DNA from: Paramoeba atlantica
Lineage: Eukaryota; Discosea
Length of the DNA: 64,000 nucleotides
NCBI GenBank assembly: GCA_977017575.1
Contig: CDRNVI010000059.1
Coordinates: 310,001-374,000 of the forward strand
Direction: 5' to 3'
Part shown: positions 20,266-30,490 of the stretch, in pieces
Layout of the letters: each line of letters starts with the position of its first letter
Numbering within the stretch: position 1 is the stretch's first letter
The notes under the pieces: generated by a model
Told to the model about the DNA's origin: nothing
What the model saw: only the letters and a program-made list of their open reading frames with translations
Databases searched by the model: none
Translations under genes and position numbers: made by a program

Positions 20266-20400
20266 CCGCACATTTATAATGCATACTAAGCGGCACATTT
20301 ATAATGCATACTAAGCGGCACATTTATAATGCATACTAAGCGGCACATTTATAATGCATATAGCACATTCACATGCATATAGCACATTCACATGCATAAT
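20266..20400. repeat. 25-bp tandem repeat upstream of IS30-like gene
   Basis: Four units of GCACATTTATAATGCATACTAAGCG (the last partial), then two of TAGCACATTCACATGCA. They lie 30-165 bp before the transposase start and may be subterminal sites of that element. Confidence 0.85.
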
Positions 20401-20430
20401 TCTACGTTTTTCTCTCAGCTTTCTGTTTCA

Positions 20431-20955
20431 ATGGCACAATCAAAAAAGCGTATGGATCATGAAGATCGCACTAAAATAGAGGTGCTATACAACCAGAAAG
20501 GTTTCTCGCAGGAGGAAATAGCCGCAAAGTTGTCTGTAAATCAGTCAACGCTGAGCCGCGAGCTCACGAGAGGTATGCGTAACGGGGAGTATAATGCGAA
20601 GCGCGCGCAACGAGCGGCAAACACATCCATTTCCTCGCGGAAACACAAGCATCAGAAAATACAAGGTGATGTGCAAGAGAAGGTGATTGCTTTGCTGGGG
20701 AAGAGATTTAGCCCACAGCAAATCGCTACAACTCTCTTTAAGGAAGATGGGGTAAAGATTTCTCGTGTAGCCGTTTATGGATTCATCAAACGGGAAGACA
20801 GAGCAGGGAATTTAGTTCAGTTCCTGCGCCGGGGGGGAGGTCGCGGTAGAAGGCGACGGGGTACAAATCGCCTGAAAATACCGAATCGAACTGACATAAG
20901 CGAGCGCACAGGTTTCGACAATACTCGCTCCAGATATGGAGATTGGGAGTGTGAC
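20431..20955 (+). pseudogene. IS30-type transposase, N-terminal part (interrupted)
   Basis: From ATG 20431 (an in-frame ATG also exists at 20392; TTTTTCTCTCAG lies between the two). Residues 8-60 match the IS30 helix-turn-helix: a DRTKIEVLY lead, then GFSQEEIAAKL and QSTLSRELTRG. A second DNA-binding motif follows, with FSPQQIATTL and SRVAVYGFI, then LRRGGGRGRRRRG and SRYGDWECD, which holds the first catalytic Asp. The frame is interrupted at 20955 by a 4.07 kb insertion. The remainder resumes at 25037. Confidence 0.85.
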
Positions 20956-21649
20956 GGCACTTCCGCCGGCAGAAGAGGTTACAGTTCAAGTGTATTGATT
21001 TATGTATTGAGTTCGGTGGGGTGTAGCAAAAATCCATTATTTCATAGATGGAAGGTCATGAAAGTGAAGGATGAAGATAGGTGGAAGGTCAGTAGGAATA
21101 TGTGGTTCACCGACGGGAATGGGTGAAAGCATAAAAACGCGAGAGGAGTGTTCTGGGGGGAAAGGTGGAGAAGAAATCTCAACCGGTATGCTCTTTAGCC
21201 GAGAAGTGCAACATAAAGTTGGAATTGCAACAGAAAGGTGAACGACAACGACGTGCTACTAATAATTTTTGAAGACATTCATGATTTTTGCGATTGCACT
21301 TAAAGGAAGGACATGTTATATTAAGTTTTTTAGTAAGTGCCAACTTTACTGAGTAGTGACTAACTTTACGTTTTTTATGCATAAAACTGAAAATGGGGTA
21401 TACGTCAAAGAGAGGAAATTCAACCCTTTGACTTAACGTCAAAAACCGAAAAAGAGGGAAAAGTCAGGGGGGGGGGAGATCAGTCAGGGAGGAGGTGTAG
21501 CGTTGATGAAGGTGCAGAGTCGTGCGTATTTTTTAACCTTTGAAGACAAAATTAGGAACCTAATCTTTAATTTATCCTTTACGTATTCCTTTAACTACTG
21601 TTTTTACGAAATGTTTCTTAAAAAGCGAATTCTCCTTTGCCTCAACGGA

Positions 21650-24643
21650 TTACAGAGGAACATTTTCCGCATTCTCAAAGCCGTCTACTTCTATTCGCGA
21701 ATCTCTATTCGGACATTTACGTCCTCTCTTTTTTCTAGCATCCTCTTTTGCGCGAAGCTCGCCCATTATCTCATCATGCGACTTCACGTCCTCCACGCAT
21801 TCCTTGTAGCAAAGTCTGTTCTGATACGCAACCCGTAACTGATTAAAATCTCGAGGAAATCTATACTGGTCCTCATTTTCTTTGACCACGGAGCTGAATC
21901 TTGATAAAACTTTCGGCCAAGGTATGTGCCTCGAAGATTTGTCGCGCACTTCATCGATGACACATTGCAGGAGCAAGCGCACTTCAAGGAGATTGAATTT
22001 CACGATCACGTTTCTTTGGCGAGGATCAATTCTTGGAGCATGTAAATGTGTTGCCAGGTGACATGCGTTGCTATTTCCTGTCGCGGTAAAATGTTGTACA
22101 GGTAAGTCATCAACCATTATGATCTCGTGCGCCCCCAAACCTACATCAAAATCTGTATCAAAAGTTTTAAATATTCTTGCACCAGGGATATCAAGTACGC
22201 AAACACCGCATATTCTGTGCCTCTGCGGAGTTGGTGATACGGAATCGAAAGGAACCACTAGATATGGTACGTGTGAAAGCTCGTGCAGAACGAGTACAGT
22301 GCTTGAAATGACATTGGCAAGAGAGCGAACTAGGGGAAGAAATAATTGCCAGTGCGAGACCTTGGTTATAACTTCCTCGACGTCATTCTCGGGCTTGCTC
22401 AAGTGTTCAAGAACTCGTTCGAACGTCGTATCTTTGTCCACCCGCGATGTATCGCACCGCAGAATACAGGGATCTCCCGCACACAAGTATTCAAGTGTGC
22501 TCATCATTGACGCTGCGGTGCACTCTCCACCTAGGAAACGCACCTTTTCCTCGTGCTTAGTTGGTGTAGCAGAAAGTGCGAAGTTAAATTCTACATCGTC
22601 TTTGCCAAGAAATACGGGCTCGCAACCAAACTTATTTTGCGCCCAGCTGCGAACATTACTCAGCTGATTGTCAGACAAGGAATGCGGGATAAGTGCATAT
22701 CCATCCCCAGATTCAACAGGGTGAACATATTGTGTGAAGAACAGTTCATGAGTCGTTAGTTGTTTCGCCACAGGGAGAAGTCCAAATGGACTATTACATA
22801 ATCTTGCATCGTCCGCCCCCAGGAAGAGAGAAGAGAAGGTTTCTTTCAAGGTTCGAAACAACAGAGCGTCGAAACACATCATATCCGGCGCTGATTTGAA
22901 TCTCACAGCACATTTCACATTACTTCGATAAATAAAGCTCCTTGTCAGCGCGTCTACAGTTTCTGCTGAGCTACGCGCGCGAAGCTTCACTTTAGCTTTC
23001 AAACGAGAATGAAAACTTTCACAAATGTTGGTTCCTCGGCTGGAACGATACACCATATTCTTATCCACGCGCGTCAAATTCACATCTGTAGGGTCACTGA
23101 GGCAGTCCCGCTCGATGTGTGCTATTGCGTACGGCCAGAGAGAAGCTAACTTGGGGTTCCATGTAAAGATGTCCGAATATTTTTCCTTCAGGAGTTCCAT
23201 TTTAGAAAGCAATTTTGCCGGACGTGGAATAACTTTCTCATGCGCATCAAGATGTTCCTTTTTTGGCAAAGCGATAGTAAGAGGCTCTACTACAGATCGG
23301 CAAAGCTCGGTGTAAAACATTTTCTGCCGATTTGATGCTGAAGTGCGTGGGATAACAGCTGCGAAACGGTGCAGCCAATGCCATAAATCGCATTTAATAT
23401 GTGCAGATGGAAAGTGGCGTTGTATTTTAGAACGCACTGTGCAACAGTTGTCAACATATATAGCCATTGCTTTGCTTCCTGGACGTGATGCTATGTTTGA
23501 AAGAACATTGTGCAAAGTGTCAAAACTTTCATTTCGAGTATATACGGCAGCCAAAATCTCACCAATTTCATTGTGAACAACAAAGTGAGAACGAAACGGT
23601 GCTTCCCCACGCAGTCGAATGCACTTTGCGGTCTCGAAAGTATGATCCGTTGCAAGCACTGTACCAGTCAGCTCGGACATATAGTTGTCACACTCCACCT
23701 GGCGCTGCTGGAGTAATGAAATCAAAACATCCTGAAAATGATCCACTGATGGAGTCATCCATTCTTGTGAAATTCGATTTGAAATCGCTTCCACGCAATT
23801 AGGATCCCAGCGAAATTCAAATTTTTCCGTGTGCTTTAATTCAAAAATGTGTCTTTCATCGCGCTTATTACTCAGATACTGCAACGTCCGCTGATGGTAA
23901 TCGACGGCATACACTTCTTGCAGAATACCTTGAAATTCACTCATATTAGAACCACTAGATCCTATTGCCATAATGGCCGTTGAAAGTCGTCTAGTCATCC
24001 CCAATTTTTCAGTTTTAATATTAGGAAAGGAATTTCGTGCCTTGTGGGACAGGCTGGAAATTAAGCTCTTTTCATCACTTGATATTACCTTACGACACTC
24101 AGTGCTACGACATTGATACACTTCACAAAGATAGTACATTGGTGTCGAAAGATCAAAAATCCGACGCACAGGAGAAAGCTTCATGAAAGTCAATCGCTCT
24201 TTGCAATGAAGACAGTGTAGGCTTTCTTTTTCGCCTTGGCGCATGGGCGCCCATATGATCCATGGCAAGGTAAAAAGCGTTTCCAATGAACTCCTAGGCT
24301 CCGGAGAAAAGAACCAAAGGGAAGTACATGTAGTTTTTGTTTTTAATTCTTCGTATGCCCTTCGAATTGCCGTGACTTGATGTGAAGACATTCCTGTTTC
24401 GAGCAAATGCGTCCAGTATTTTGTCACTTCTGTTCGTTCGTGTGTGGTTTCTTCTGGGCGAGAAGCGAACCGACAAAGCTCCGAATTTTCGGCTACTACA
24501 CGCGAAAGGGTGGTTGAAAGTTCGTTGTTCCTTTTTTCCATTTCCTCAATTTGTGTTTCTAGCTTTTTGATGCTTCCCGTAAGTTGCTTCTTTTCCTTGG
24601 CCATTGTTTGGATGACGTTCAGTAGGTCCGTTTCACAAGACAT
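21650..24643 (-). CDS. large DDE-like transposase (997 aa)
   Basis: Intact from ATG 24643 to the stop at 21650. Residues 8-58 form a coiled coil. A zinc-ribbon-like set follows (CLHC at 144-147, CEVYQC at 173-178, C183). The central region has the look of an RNase-H-fold transposase: ATDHTFETAK (candidate D333), IYVDNCCTVRSKI (candidate D398), the helical CDLWHWLHRF near 418-427, and RGTNICESFHSRLKAK (candidate E542). Residues 640-1000 hold a second region I cannot name, with a GGECTAASMMSTL motif, and the protein ends in a basic, nuclear-signal-like KKRGRK segment. No disabling mutation is seen, so the element could be recent. MULE-like or KDZ-like are the best family guesses. Confidence 0.75.
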   Translation of the reverse strand: MSCETDLLNVIQTMAKEKKQLTGSIKKLETQIEEMEKRNNELSTTLSRVVAENSELCRFASRPEETTHERTEVTKYWTHLLETGMSSHQVTAIRRAYEELKTKTTCTSLWFFSPEPRSSLETLFTLPWIIWAPMRQGEKESLHCLHCKERLTFMKLSPVRRIFDLSTPMYYLCEVYQCRSTECRKVISSDEKSLISSLSHKARNSFPNIKTEKLGMTRRLSTAIMAIGSSGSNMSEFQGILQEVYAVDYHQRTLQYLSNKRDERHIFELKHTEKFEFRWDPNCVEAISNRISQEWMTPSVDHFQDVLISLLQQRQVECDNYMSELTGTVLATDHTFETAKCIRLRGEAPFRSHFVVHNEIGEILAAVYTRNESFDTLHNVLSNIASRPGSKAMAIYVDNCCTVRSKIQRHFPSAHIKCDLWHWLHRFAAVIPRTSASNRQKMFYTELCRSVVEPLTIALPKKEHLDAHEKVIPRPAKLLSKMELLKEKYSDIFTWNPKLASLWPYAIAHIERDCLSDPTDVNLTRVDKNMVYRSSRGTNICESFHSRLKAKVKLRARSSAETVDALTRSFIYRSNVKCAVRFKSAPDMMCFDALLFRTLKETFSSLFLGADDARLCNSPFGLLPVAKQLTTHELFFTQYVHPVESGDGYALIPHSLSDNQLSNVRSWAQNKFGCEPVFLGKDDVEFNFALSATPTKHEEKVRFLGGECTAASMMSTLEYLCAGDPCILRCDTSRVDKDTTFERVLEHLSKPENDVEEVITKVSHWQLFLPLVRSLANVISSTVLVLHELSHVPYLVVPFDSVSPTPQRHRICGVCVLDIPGARIFKTFDTDFDVGLGAHEIIMVDDLPVQHFTATGNSNACHLATHLHAPRIDPRQRNVIVKFNLLEVRLLLQCVIDEVRDKSSRHIPWPKVLSRFSSVVKENEDQYRFPRDFNQLRVAYQNRLCYKECVEDVKSHDEIMGELRAKEDARKKRGRKCPNRDSRIEVDGFENAENVPL

Positions 24644-24739
24644 GACTTAAATAATCAGAAATCTAGAAATGATTTTTAGAGTACCAGGAAGGTTCAATAG
24701 TTTTGTTTGTAAAGTGATCATCTTGAACAGTCAGGGTAC

Positions 24740-25028
24740 AATAGCTGAGGCTTTAAACTCTCAAATATGTACTAGAAATCGTTTCTGGGAAAACAATTTT
24801 GACGAAATTAAAAAATTATTGGACTACAAAAAAATTAGGTATGAAGTTCAGACTCAATAGTACACAACTTTCATAGGAACTATTAAGTTCAGACTCAATA
24901 ATAGAAACACACTTCAGTTACTATTGAGTTTACTATTGAGTTTTAGCAATCCAGATGCGTGCAACTCAATAGAGAACTCACTAGTGACTCTTCAACCCAA
25001 TAGTTGCTGTCACTATGGCGGAACTAAC
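24740..25028. repeat. subterminal ACTCAATAGT repeats
   Basis: Six or more copies of (A/G)ACTCAATAGTA or its reverse complement TACTATTGAGTT lie within 180 bp of the right end, and TATTGAGTTC occurs near the left end (21004). Such arrays are typical transposase-binding sites. Confidence 0.6.
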
Positions 25029-25036
25029 AGTGTGAC

Positions 25037-25492
25037 TTGATTGAAGGCGCGCAACATAGTGGCTATTTTCTCAGTTTAGTGGAGAGAAAAAGCCGCTACG
25101 GAGTTCTTCGGAAGTTGGAGAACAAGAAATCAGAAATTGTGGCCGAGGAGGTCACTCGTGCTCTGCAGGGGTTCCAAGTTTTCACTATCACGTACGACAA
25201 TGGAACCGAGTTCGCGAAACACGAACTAGTGAACGCTTCGTTGGGCTGTCAATCATTCTTTTGTCAGCCCTACGCAAGTTGGGAGAAAGGGGGCGTTGAA
25301 AATTACAATGGTCTTGTTCGTGATTTCTACCCTAAGCGAACATCGTTCACCCACATCACGCAAGCTGCGCTTGATACGACATCTGCAGCCATCAACGAAC
25401 GACCAAAAGATGTCCTGGAGAACAATTCGCCTATTGAATTGATCGAAAATATCAAGGTTATCTCCCCTCCTATGCTTCGTCCAGGCTTTTGA
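25037..25492 (+). pseudogene. IS30-type transposase, C-terminal part
   Basis: Continues the frame of 20431-20955. LIEGA and SLVERKSRYG follow the first Asp, then TYDNGTEFAKHE with the second Asp, FFCQPYASWEKGGVENYNGLVRDFYPK with the catalytic Glu, and the family C-terminus. The open frame has no stop until 25490. Without the insertion the gene would be about 327 codons, the usual IS30 size, and apparently intact. IS30-type transposases are mainly bacterial. Confidence 0.85.
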
Positions 25493-26357
25493 TGGACAGC
25501 TCACAGGATTCGCAGTAGTACGCTCGGATAGAATTCAAAGGATTTGCTCAAAAGATATTGCGTGAATATGGTAGCGCTCTTCAACCCTCATGAGTTCCAA
25601 TTTTGCAAGGATGTCAAACAAATTTGTTTCGAGGGGACATTCATATAGCAGGTCTGTTATAAACGCAAGCTGCTCTTTACAAAAAAAATTCCGATCAGGA
25701 GCCCAATGTAACATCCCAATGAATCGCAGGATTGGATATAATGTACGATTGAGGAACTTGGGAGTGTATCATCAGACGAAGTGCGATGAAGAGATGGGAC
25801 CGAGGTTTTCGTACATTCGTACTTGTCGCCTCCGTCTCAACGCGTGTCAAGACTTTTTTGATCTATACTCACCGTTTAAACCGCCGAATACCCCCCGAAT
25901 GCCTTCTGCAGTGCACTGATTTGGAAGAATATTCTATTCTCAGGTGTGTTACTGTGATGGGTTGTTGTTGCGATTGTTTGTAGTTGTCGGGATATGGCAA
26001 CATGGCCGATGCTTGTAGTAGAAGCATTGCTATGTAAATTCTACAACTTTGATAGAGAGACTTTGATAGAGAGAGAAGTTGGAGCATGAAAATTGTTTCC
26101 GGCATGCTTATTATACTTTGATGCCGATTGCTCTTTTTGCCCTCCTTTTTTACCAAGGAGTTTTTAGCGTCGCTTTGTCAAAACGGTCAGCATTAGGATG
26201 GGGAGGAAATGGGGGATTACTTTAGGAGTATGGCGTGTGCTGGCGAATTCATTCGTGAAACCTTTTCCTGATAGTGATAGATTATCCTGATAATGACAAT
26301 GATAGATTATCTGTATGCATCGTAGTAAATACACATCATTCACGAATTCATATCAAA
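25493..26357. other. non-coding stretch
   Basis: No gene recognised. GATAGATTATC repeats occur at 26275-26310. It probably contains the right end of the IS30-like element, which I could not define. Confidence 0.35.
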
Positions 26358-26618
26358 TACAGTGGTTTCAGTTAATCTTGCCCCCCCCCGCTCGGAATTT
26401 TGATTTTTTTTATCCATTTTTGCTCATCTTTGCAGCATTGGACAGATCTCGTTCCCCTAGCGAAGAGCTTTGCCGCCTTTTTTTCATAGAGACCCCCTGG
26501 TGCCCCTTGGGTGACCCGAAAGTTGACCAAAATAATAAAAAATGATATTTTTTTACCATATCAAAAATGGAACGAAAAACGGATTTTATGTCCAAAAGTT
26601 AACTCTAAAGGAAAAGAA

Positions 26619-27367
26619 CTAGTATCCGGAATGGCCTCCATTGTTTTGCAACACCTTTTGAAGTCTATTAGGGACTGAATCAATTGTGTTGCACACTTTA
26701 CGTTTTTCTTGAGGACGTTTTAGAATCTGAAAAGCTTTTTTAATGGCATCGGCGAGGGTAGCATGATTGTGGGGCTTAATTTTTTTCTTTATGATACCGT
26801 TCATTTGTTTCCAAACATTTTCTTTTGGATTTTAATCAGGCGAATTCGCTGGCCAAGACAATTGTTTAATACGATATTTAATCAATTCACCTTTTGCCAA
26901 GTTATGGGTGGTAGCATTATCCATTTGCACAGTCACATTGTCAACGTGGTCTTTGAGATAATGTAAAAACCCATTAGGCTTCTGAAAGGAGTCAAGGATC
27001 ACTCCCCCAGTGACCTTGTGCGCGTTTTCATAAGTTGTATTGTCATTGGGTTCAAACACGTGCAAGAAAAATCCGTGTTCTACACTAATACCCATCCAAG
27101 CCATTACCCCCTTCCCCCCATACCACCTACGGTTTCTGCAGCGAGGTTTTCTTTGGCACCCTTGAGGTCCAATGAAAAACTGAGACCCATGAACCCCACA
27201 GGTAAACAACTTTTCATCGGTCCAAATGATTTTGTTTAAATCTTCTTTAGGCCATGTAAGCAATTCGTTTGCTAATCTCAAACGCTGCGACTTGTGTTCC
27301 TCAGTTAGGTCACAGTTCGGCGACTTAGCCCATCTACCGTAATCAATATTTTTTAAAATAGTTCTTA
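26619..27367 (-). pseudogene. Tc1/mariner transposase, catalytic part
   Basis: The minus-strand frame continues from the N-terminal part at 28834-28458. Motifs: IIWTDEKLF (first Asp), VQMDNATTH (second Asp), and LSWPANSPD then a stop codon then NPKENVWKQMN (third acidic residue, Glu). The stop is TAA where Leu TTA is expected (SPDLNP), a one-base change that kills the protein just before its last catalytic residue. About 32 residues separate the second Asp from the Glu. The C-terminal 61 residues are otherwise intact. An inactivated copy. Confidence 0.85.
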
Positions 27368-27375
27368 TTTTGTTT

Positions 27376-28449
27376 CAGGGTTCGCAGAAACTATAAAACT
27401 ATCAATATAGTACTATATAGTTACTATAAACTTTTTTCGAAAACTATAAAAAACTATATTTTTTTGTTTCACATTTTAGGCACTCCGAAGCTCACCAACA
27501 CGCCATAAATACACGGCGAATTCATTTGTGTACGATTTTTCTTATTTTTAAACCCGAAAATTGATGCCCGAAATAAAAGTTACGAGGGGTAGTTTCTGCA
27601 AAGATTATTTTATTGAACTGCTGCACACGGAGGAAAGTAAACAAGCGGTTGAATGTAACTAGTGTCAGGAGGGGACGTACCCCAGTCCCATCGTGTGGCC
27701 TTGACAGATTGCCTTGTGCGAATCTTGCGTCCCGAACATCTTCTCACTGCATCGCTGTCGCCGCGCGTTGGCTGGAGCCACCGACGTTATGTCTTGGGAC
27801 TGAATAACTGCTGCTCACAATTCTATGAGTTTGAATAAATACAATCATATGAGTCTGAATAAATTACGCGGTGTGTTGTCGAGTGGAGAGTTTGCACTTC
27901 CTTTCACTCCTTTCGCGTGCGTTTCATTGCTATTTCCGAGGAGATGACACACTAGTTGATGATATTTTTCGGTGGTGATGGAATCGCGGGGAAGAGGAAG
28001 GATGTTTCGACAGCTATGTAACCCAGGATAAAGTGGACGAGGGAGGTTCTAAAAGCACCTTTAAACCACCACAAAAATGGAATGATATCTCCCGGTTTGT
28101 AAAGGATTCCGACGTGCCAAAAGAATCTTTAACGGACAAACCCTTCCATTTTTATGGTGGTTTGCCAAAGGTGCTTTTAGTATCTCCCTTGTCCACTTTA
28201 GCTTGGGTTACATTTTTTTCAGAATTTGTTGTCATATCATACGTATGTAAGCGTGTAAGAACGCATGTAGAGGCGTGTGTATGTCCTTCACAAGCGGAGA
28301 GGACTCAAAAAATATCACTTGTAAAGTGAAAAAAACTTTATAGTTTTCTTATAGTTTTATAGTAAAATATAGTAAATATAGTACTATATAGTAACTATAT
28401 TCAATGAAAAAAACTATATTTTACTATATTATAGTTTCTGCGAACCCTG
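27376..28449. mobile_element. non-autonomous hAT-like element, 8-bp TSD
   Basis: Starts CAGGGTTCGCAGAAACTATA and ends with its exact reverse complement; the target duplication TTTTGTTT is at 27368-27375 and 28450-28457. The CAG terminus plus 8-bp duplication is the hAT signature. No transposase inside. Subterminal DNA is rich in ACTATA/TATAGT. Removing it joins ...CSLNK to IRTILKN in frame in the host transposase. Confidence 0.9.
28018..28211. repeat. 194-bp foldback element inside the hAT-like element
   Basis: Begins GTAACCCA and ends TGGGTTAC. The arms of about 65 bp pair through AAAGTGGAC, GGGAG, CTAAAAGCACCTTT, AACCACCA and AAAATGGAA. The inner 40 bp do not pair. It may be a separate MITE or part of the host element. 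Confidence 0.8.
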
Positions 28450-28457
28450 TTTTGTTT

Positions 28458-28834
28458 AACGAACATTTATACCCCATATTCAGCACTTGCTCGTGTATCC
28501 AAGTATAAGTTAAGCAACCATCGTACGTTTCGTTTTCATCATCCACAATTTTTTTTACCATGTCCTTAAACCGCCTTGATGATTTTTTTCCTGGGGATTT
28601 TTGGGGTGTAAGATCTTCTCCTTCCTTCCACAGGTTAACAATTCTTCTTATGGTGCGACGGTCACGTCCGAAATTATTAGATAATTTATGTATATGTTGC
28701 TTTATTATTTCTTTTCTCTCGCAAAGAGGTAATGCCACGGTTCCTTTGTGGGATATTGGGGGATTGTCTTCTCTTTTGTCATTCCATCCTTGTACGTACT
28801 CCCCCTGTTTGGGGTTAGAGGGTCTGGTCTGCAT
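28458..28834 (-). pseudogene. Tc1/mariner transposase, N-terminal DNA-binding part
   Basis: From ATG 28834 leftward. CERKEIIKQHIHKLSNNFGRDRRTIRRIVNLW is a helix-turn-helix of the Tc1 type, with a second recognition region around SRRFKDMVKKI and HEQVLNMGYKCSLNK. It stops at the hAT-like insertion and resumes at 27367. Confidence 0.8.
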
Positions 28835-29169
28835 AATGTAGAGGTGTTGACTATATTAAATTAGGCGATAGGGATGGTACTAGACATAGAGCTTTCAAAT
28901 TATCAATTTAGAACACTATTACTCGTACTTACATGTTCAAAATGTACAAAAAATCGGGAAAATGTGACAAAAAATGGTTGTGTACACAGAAAACGTCCAA
29001 AAAAAACAGTGTTTTTCGGACCCAGGGGGCACCAGAGGGTCTCTATGAAAAAAAGGCGGCAAAGCTCTTCGCTAGGGGAACGAGATCTCTCCAATGCTGC
29101 AAAGATGAGCAAAAATGGATAAAAAAAATCAAAATTCCGAGGGGGGGGCAAGATCAACTGAAACCACTG

Positions 29170-29281
29170 TATAAGGGGTGACCCTTCTAAAATGCCCTAA
29201 AATGGCCACTTTTCGTGGATTTTGCTTAAAAAAGCCCATTTTCACCTGTTTTTGGCTACTTTGGCGGGGTCACCCCCTATA
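29170..29281. repeat. 112-bp MITE
   Basis: Same TATAAGGGGTGACCC...GGGTCACCCCCTATA element as at 20009 and 54990. It directly abuts the right end of the Tc1/mariner element, sharing the TA. The dispersed repeat continues to about 29450. Confidence 0.85.
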
Positions 29282-29554
29282 TGCAACTCCATATGCTACT
29301 CCCTCTATATGCAATTCCATTTTTATAAAATGTGATGTGCGTATATACTTTGGAGTCTCATCTACAAGGAAAAGGATTTGTAAGATCCAATACAGGTGGG
29401 ATCTTGCCAGGAGAAATTTTTCAAAAGTTAAAAAAAAATTAGAGGGGCTCTGCAATATTCCTATACTTATGCAATATTCCTATACTTCGGCACACCGAAG
29501 TTTTAGGCACCGATTTCAACTTTTGCCAAAATTAGGTGCGGGGTGCTATGGGAA

Positions 29555-30490
29555 CTCACCTTTGCTCCCGGTGAGGCCCCGGAGTTGCGAGAGGCCTCCA
29601 TACCCCACAACTACCACCTTCCCCCCCTATTTAGCGGGGGTCGCGCGAGCGACCCCTGATAAATGGGGGGAAGGTGGTAGTTGTTTTGGGGGAAATGAGA
29701 GGCCGAACGCACGGAGGGGCCGGCCGGGCCACTGAGTCACGTGAAAGTGTGACCTAAAACTAAACCTAGATTTTGTTTACCCGTCTGCACAACAGAACCG
29801 TAAATAGCACGTAAAGATGGTTGGCCGAGGTACAGAATAAATTTACCTTTGCTCCCGGTGAGGCCCCGGAGTTGCGAGAGGCCTCCATACCCCACAACTA
29901 CCACCTTCCCCCCCCCCTATTTAGCGGGGTTCGCGCGAGCGACCCCTGGTAAATGGGGGAAAGATGGTAGTTTTGGGGGAAATGAGAGGCCGAACGCACG
30001 GAGGGGCCGGCGGAGTCACTGAGTCACGTGAACGTGTGATACCCAAAAACTAAACCTATACTAAACCAATTCACAGTATTTTGTGACAGTAGACGGCTAT
30101 GCAATATTCCTATACTTATGCAATATTCCTATACTTATGCAATATTTCTATACTTGTGCAATATTCCTATACTTATGCAATATTCCTATACTTATGCAAT
30201 ATTCCTATACTTATGCAATATTCCTATACTTATGCAATATTCCTATACTTATGCAATATTCCTATACTTCCACCCCCCACAACTACCACCTCCCCCCCCC
30301 TATTTAGCGAGCGACCCCTGGTAAATGGGGGGAAGGTGGTAGTTGTTTTGGGGAATATGAGAGGCCGAACGCACGGAGGGGCCGGCCGGGCCACTGAGTC
30401 ACGTGAAAGAGTGATACCCAAAAACTAAACCTAGATCTTGTTTGCACAACAGAACCGTAAATGGCACGTAAAGATGGTTGGCCGGGGATT
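29555..30490. repeat. three direct copies of a GC-rich hairpin repeat
   Basis: Each copy starts near CTCCCGGTGAGGCCCCGGAG and contains a long hairpin: CCACAACTACCACCTTCCCC pairs with its complement across GGGGTCGCgcgaGCGACCCC (29603-29691 in copy 1). Copies begin near 29560, 29850 and 30270; the third lacks its start. Each copy ends with a ...AAACCTA... stretch and a shared tail. Confidence 0.9.
30099..30269. repeat. 19-bp minisatellite (TATGCAATATTCCTATACT)n
   Basis: Nine units in direct array between hairpin copies 2 and 3. The same 19-mer is found at 19680, 29450-29490, 47416-47456 and, as a variant with GTCAAGG, at 49545-49640. Confidence 0.95.

Larger units (their letters stand above)
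20956..25028. mobile_element. 4.07 kb DNA transposon, 8-bp TSD, MULE/KDZ-like
   Basis: The target duplication AGTGTGAC is at 20948-20955 and 25029-25036. The ends share only a short inverted match (ACTTCCGCC left; AGTTCCGCC in the reversed right end). Removing the element and one duplication restores the host codons GAC-TTG-ATT-GAA. It carries one large minus-strand gene (21650-24643). Eight-base duplications occur in MULE, hAT and KDZ/Zisupton transposons; the protein does not look like hAT. Confidence 0.85.
26360..29169 (-). mobile_element. Tc1/mariner-type transposon, TA-flanked, long TIRs
   Basis: The ends CAGTGGTTTCAGTTAATCTT (26360) and its reverse complement (to 29169) are flanked by TA at 26358-26359 and 29170-29171. 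The terminal inverted repeats are about 155 bp with a few differences. The transposase gene is on the minus strand and is itself split by another transposon (27376-28449). Confidence 0.9.

Noticed and set aside
28033-28329. Small + strand ORF repeated at 37283 as a gene.
   Set aside because: It lies in the foldback and hAT-like sequence; its repetition is due to the tandem duplication.
30099-30269. CRISPR-like array of 19-bp repeats.
   Set aside because: Units are adjacent with no spacers, and the genome is eukaryotic. The same holds for the 18-bp array at 36712 and the 25-bp array at 20266.
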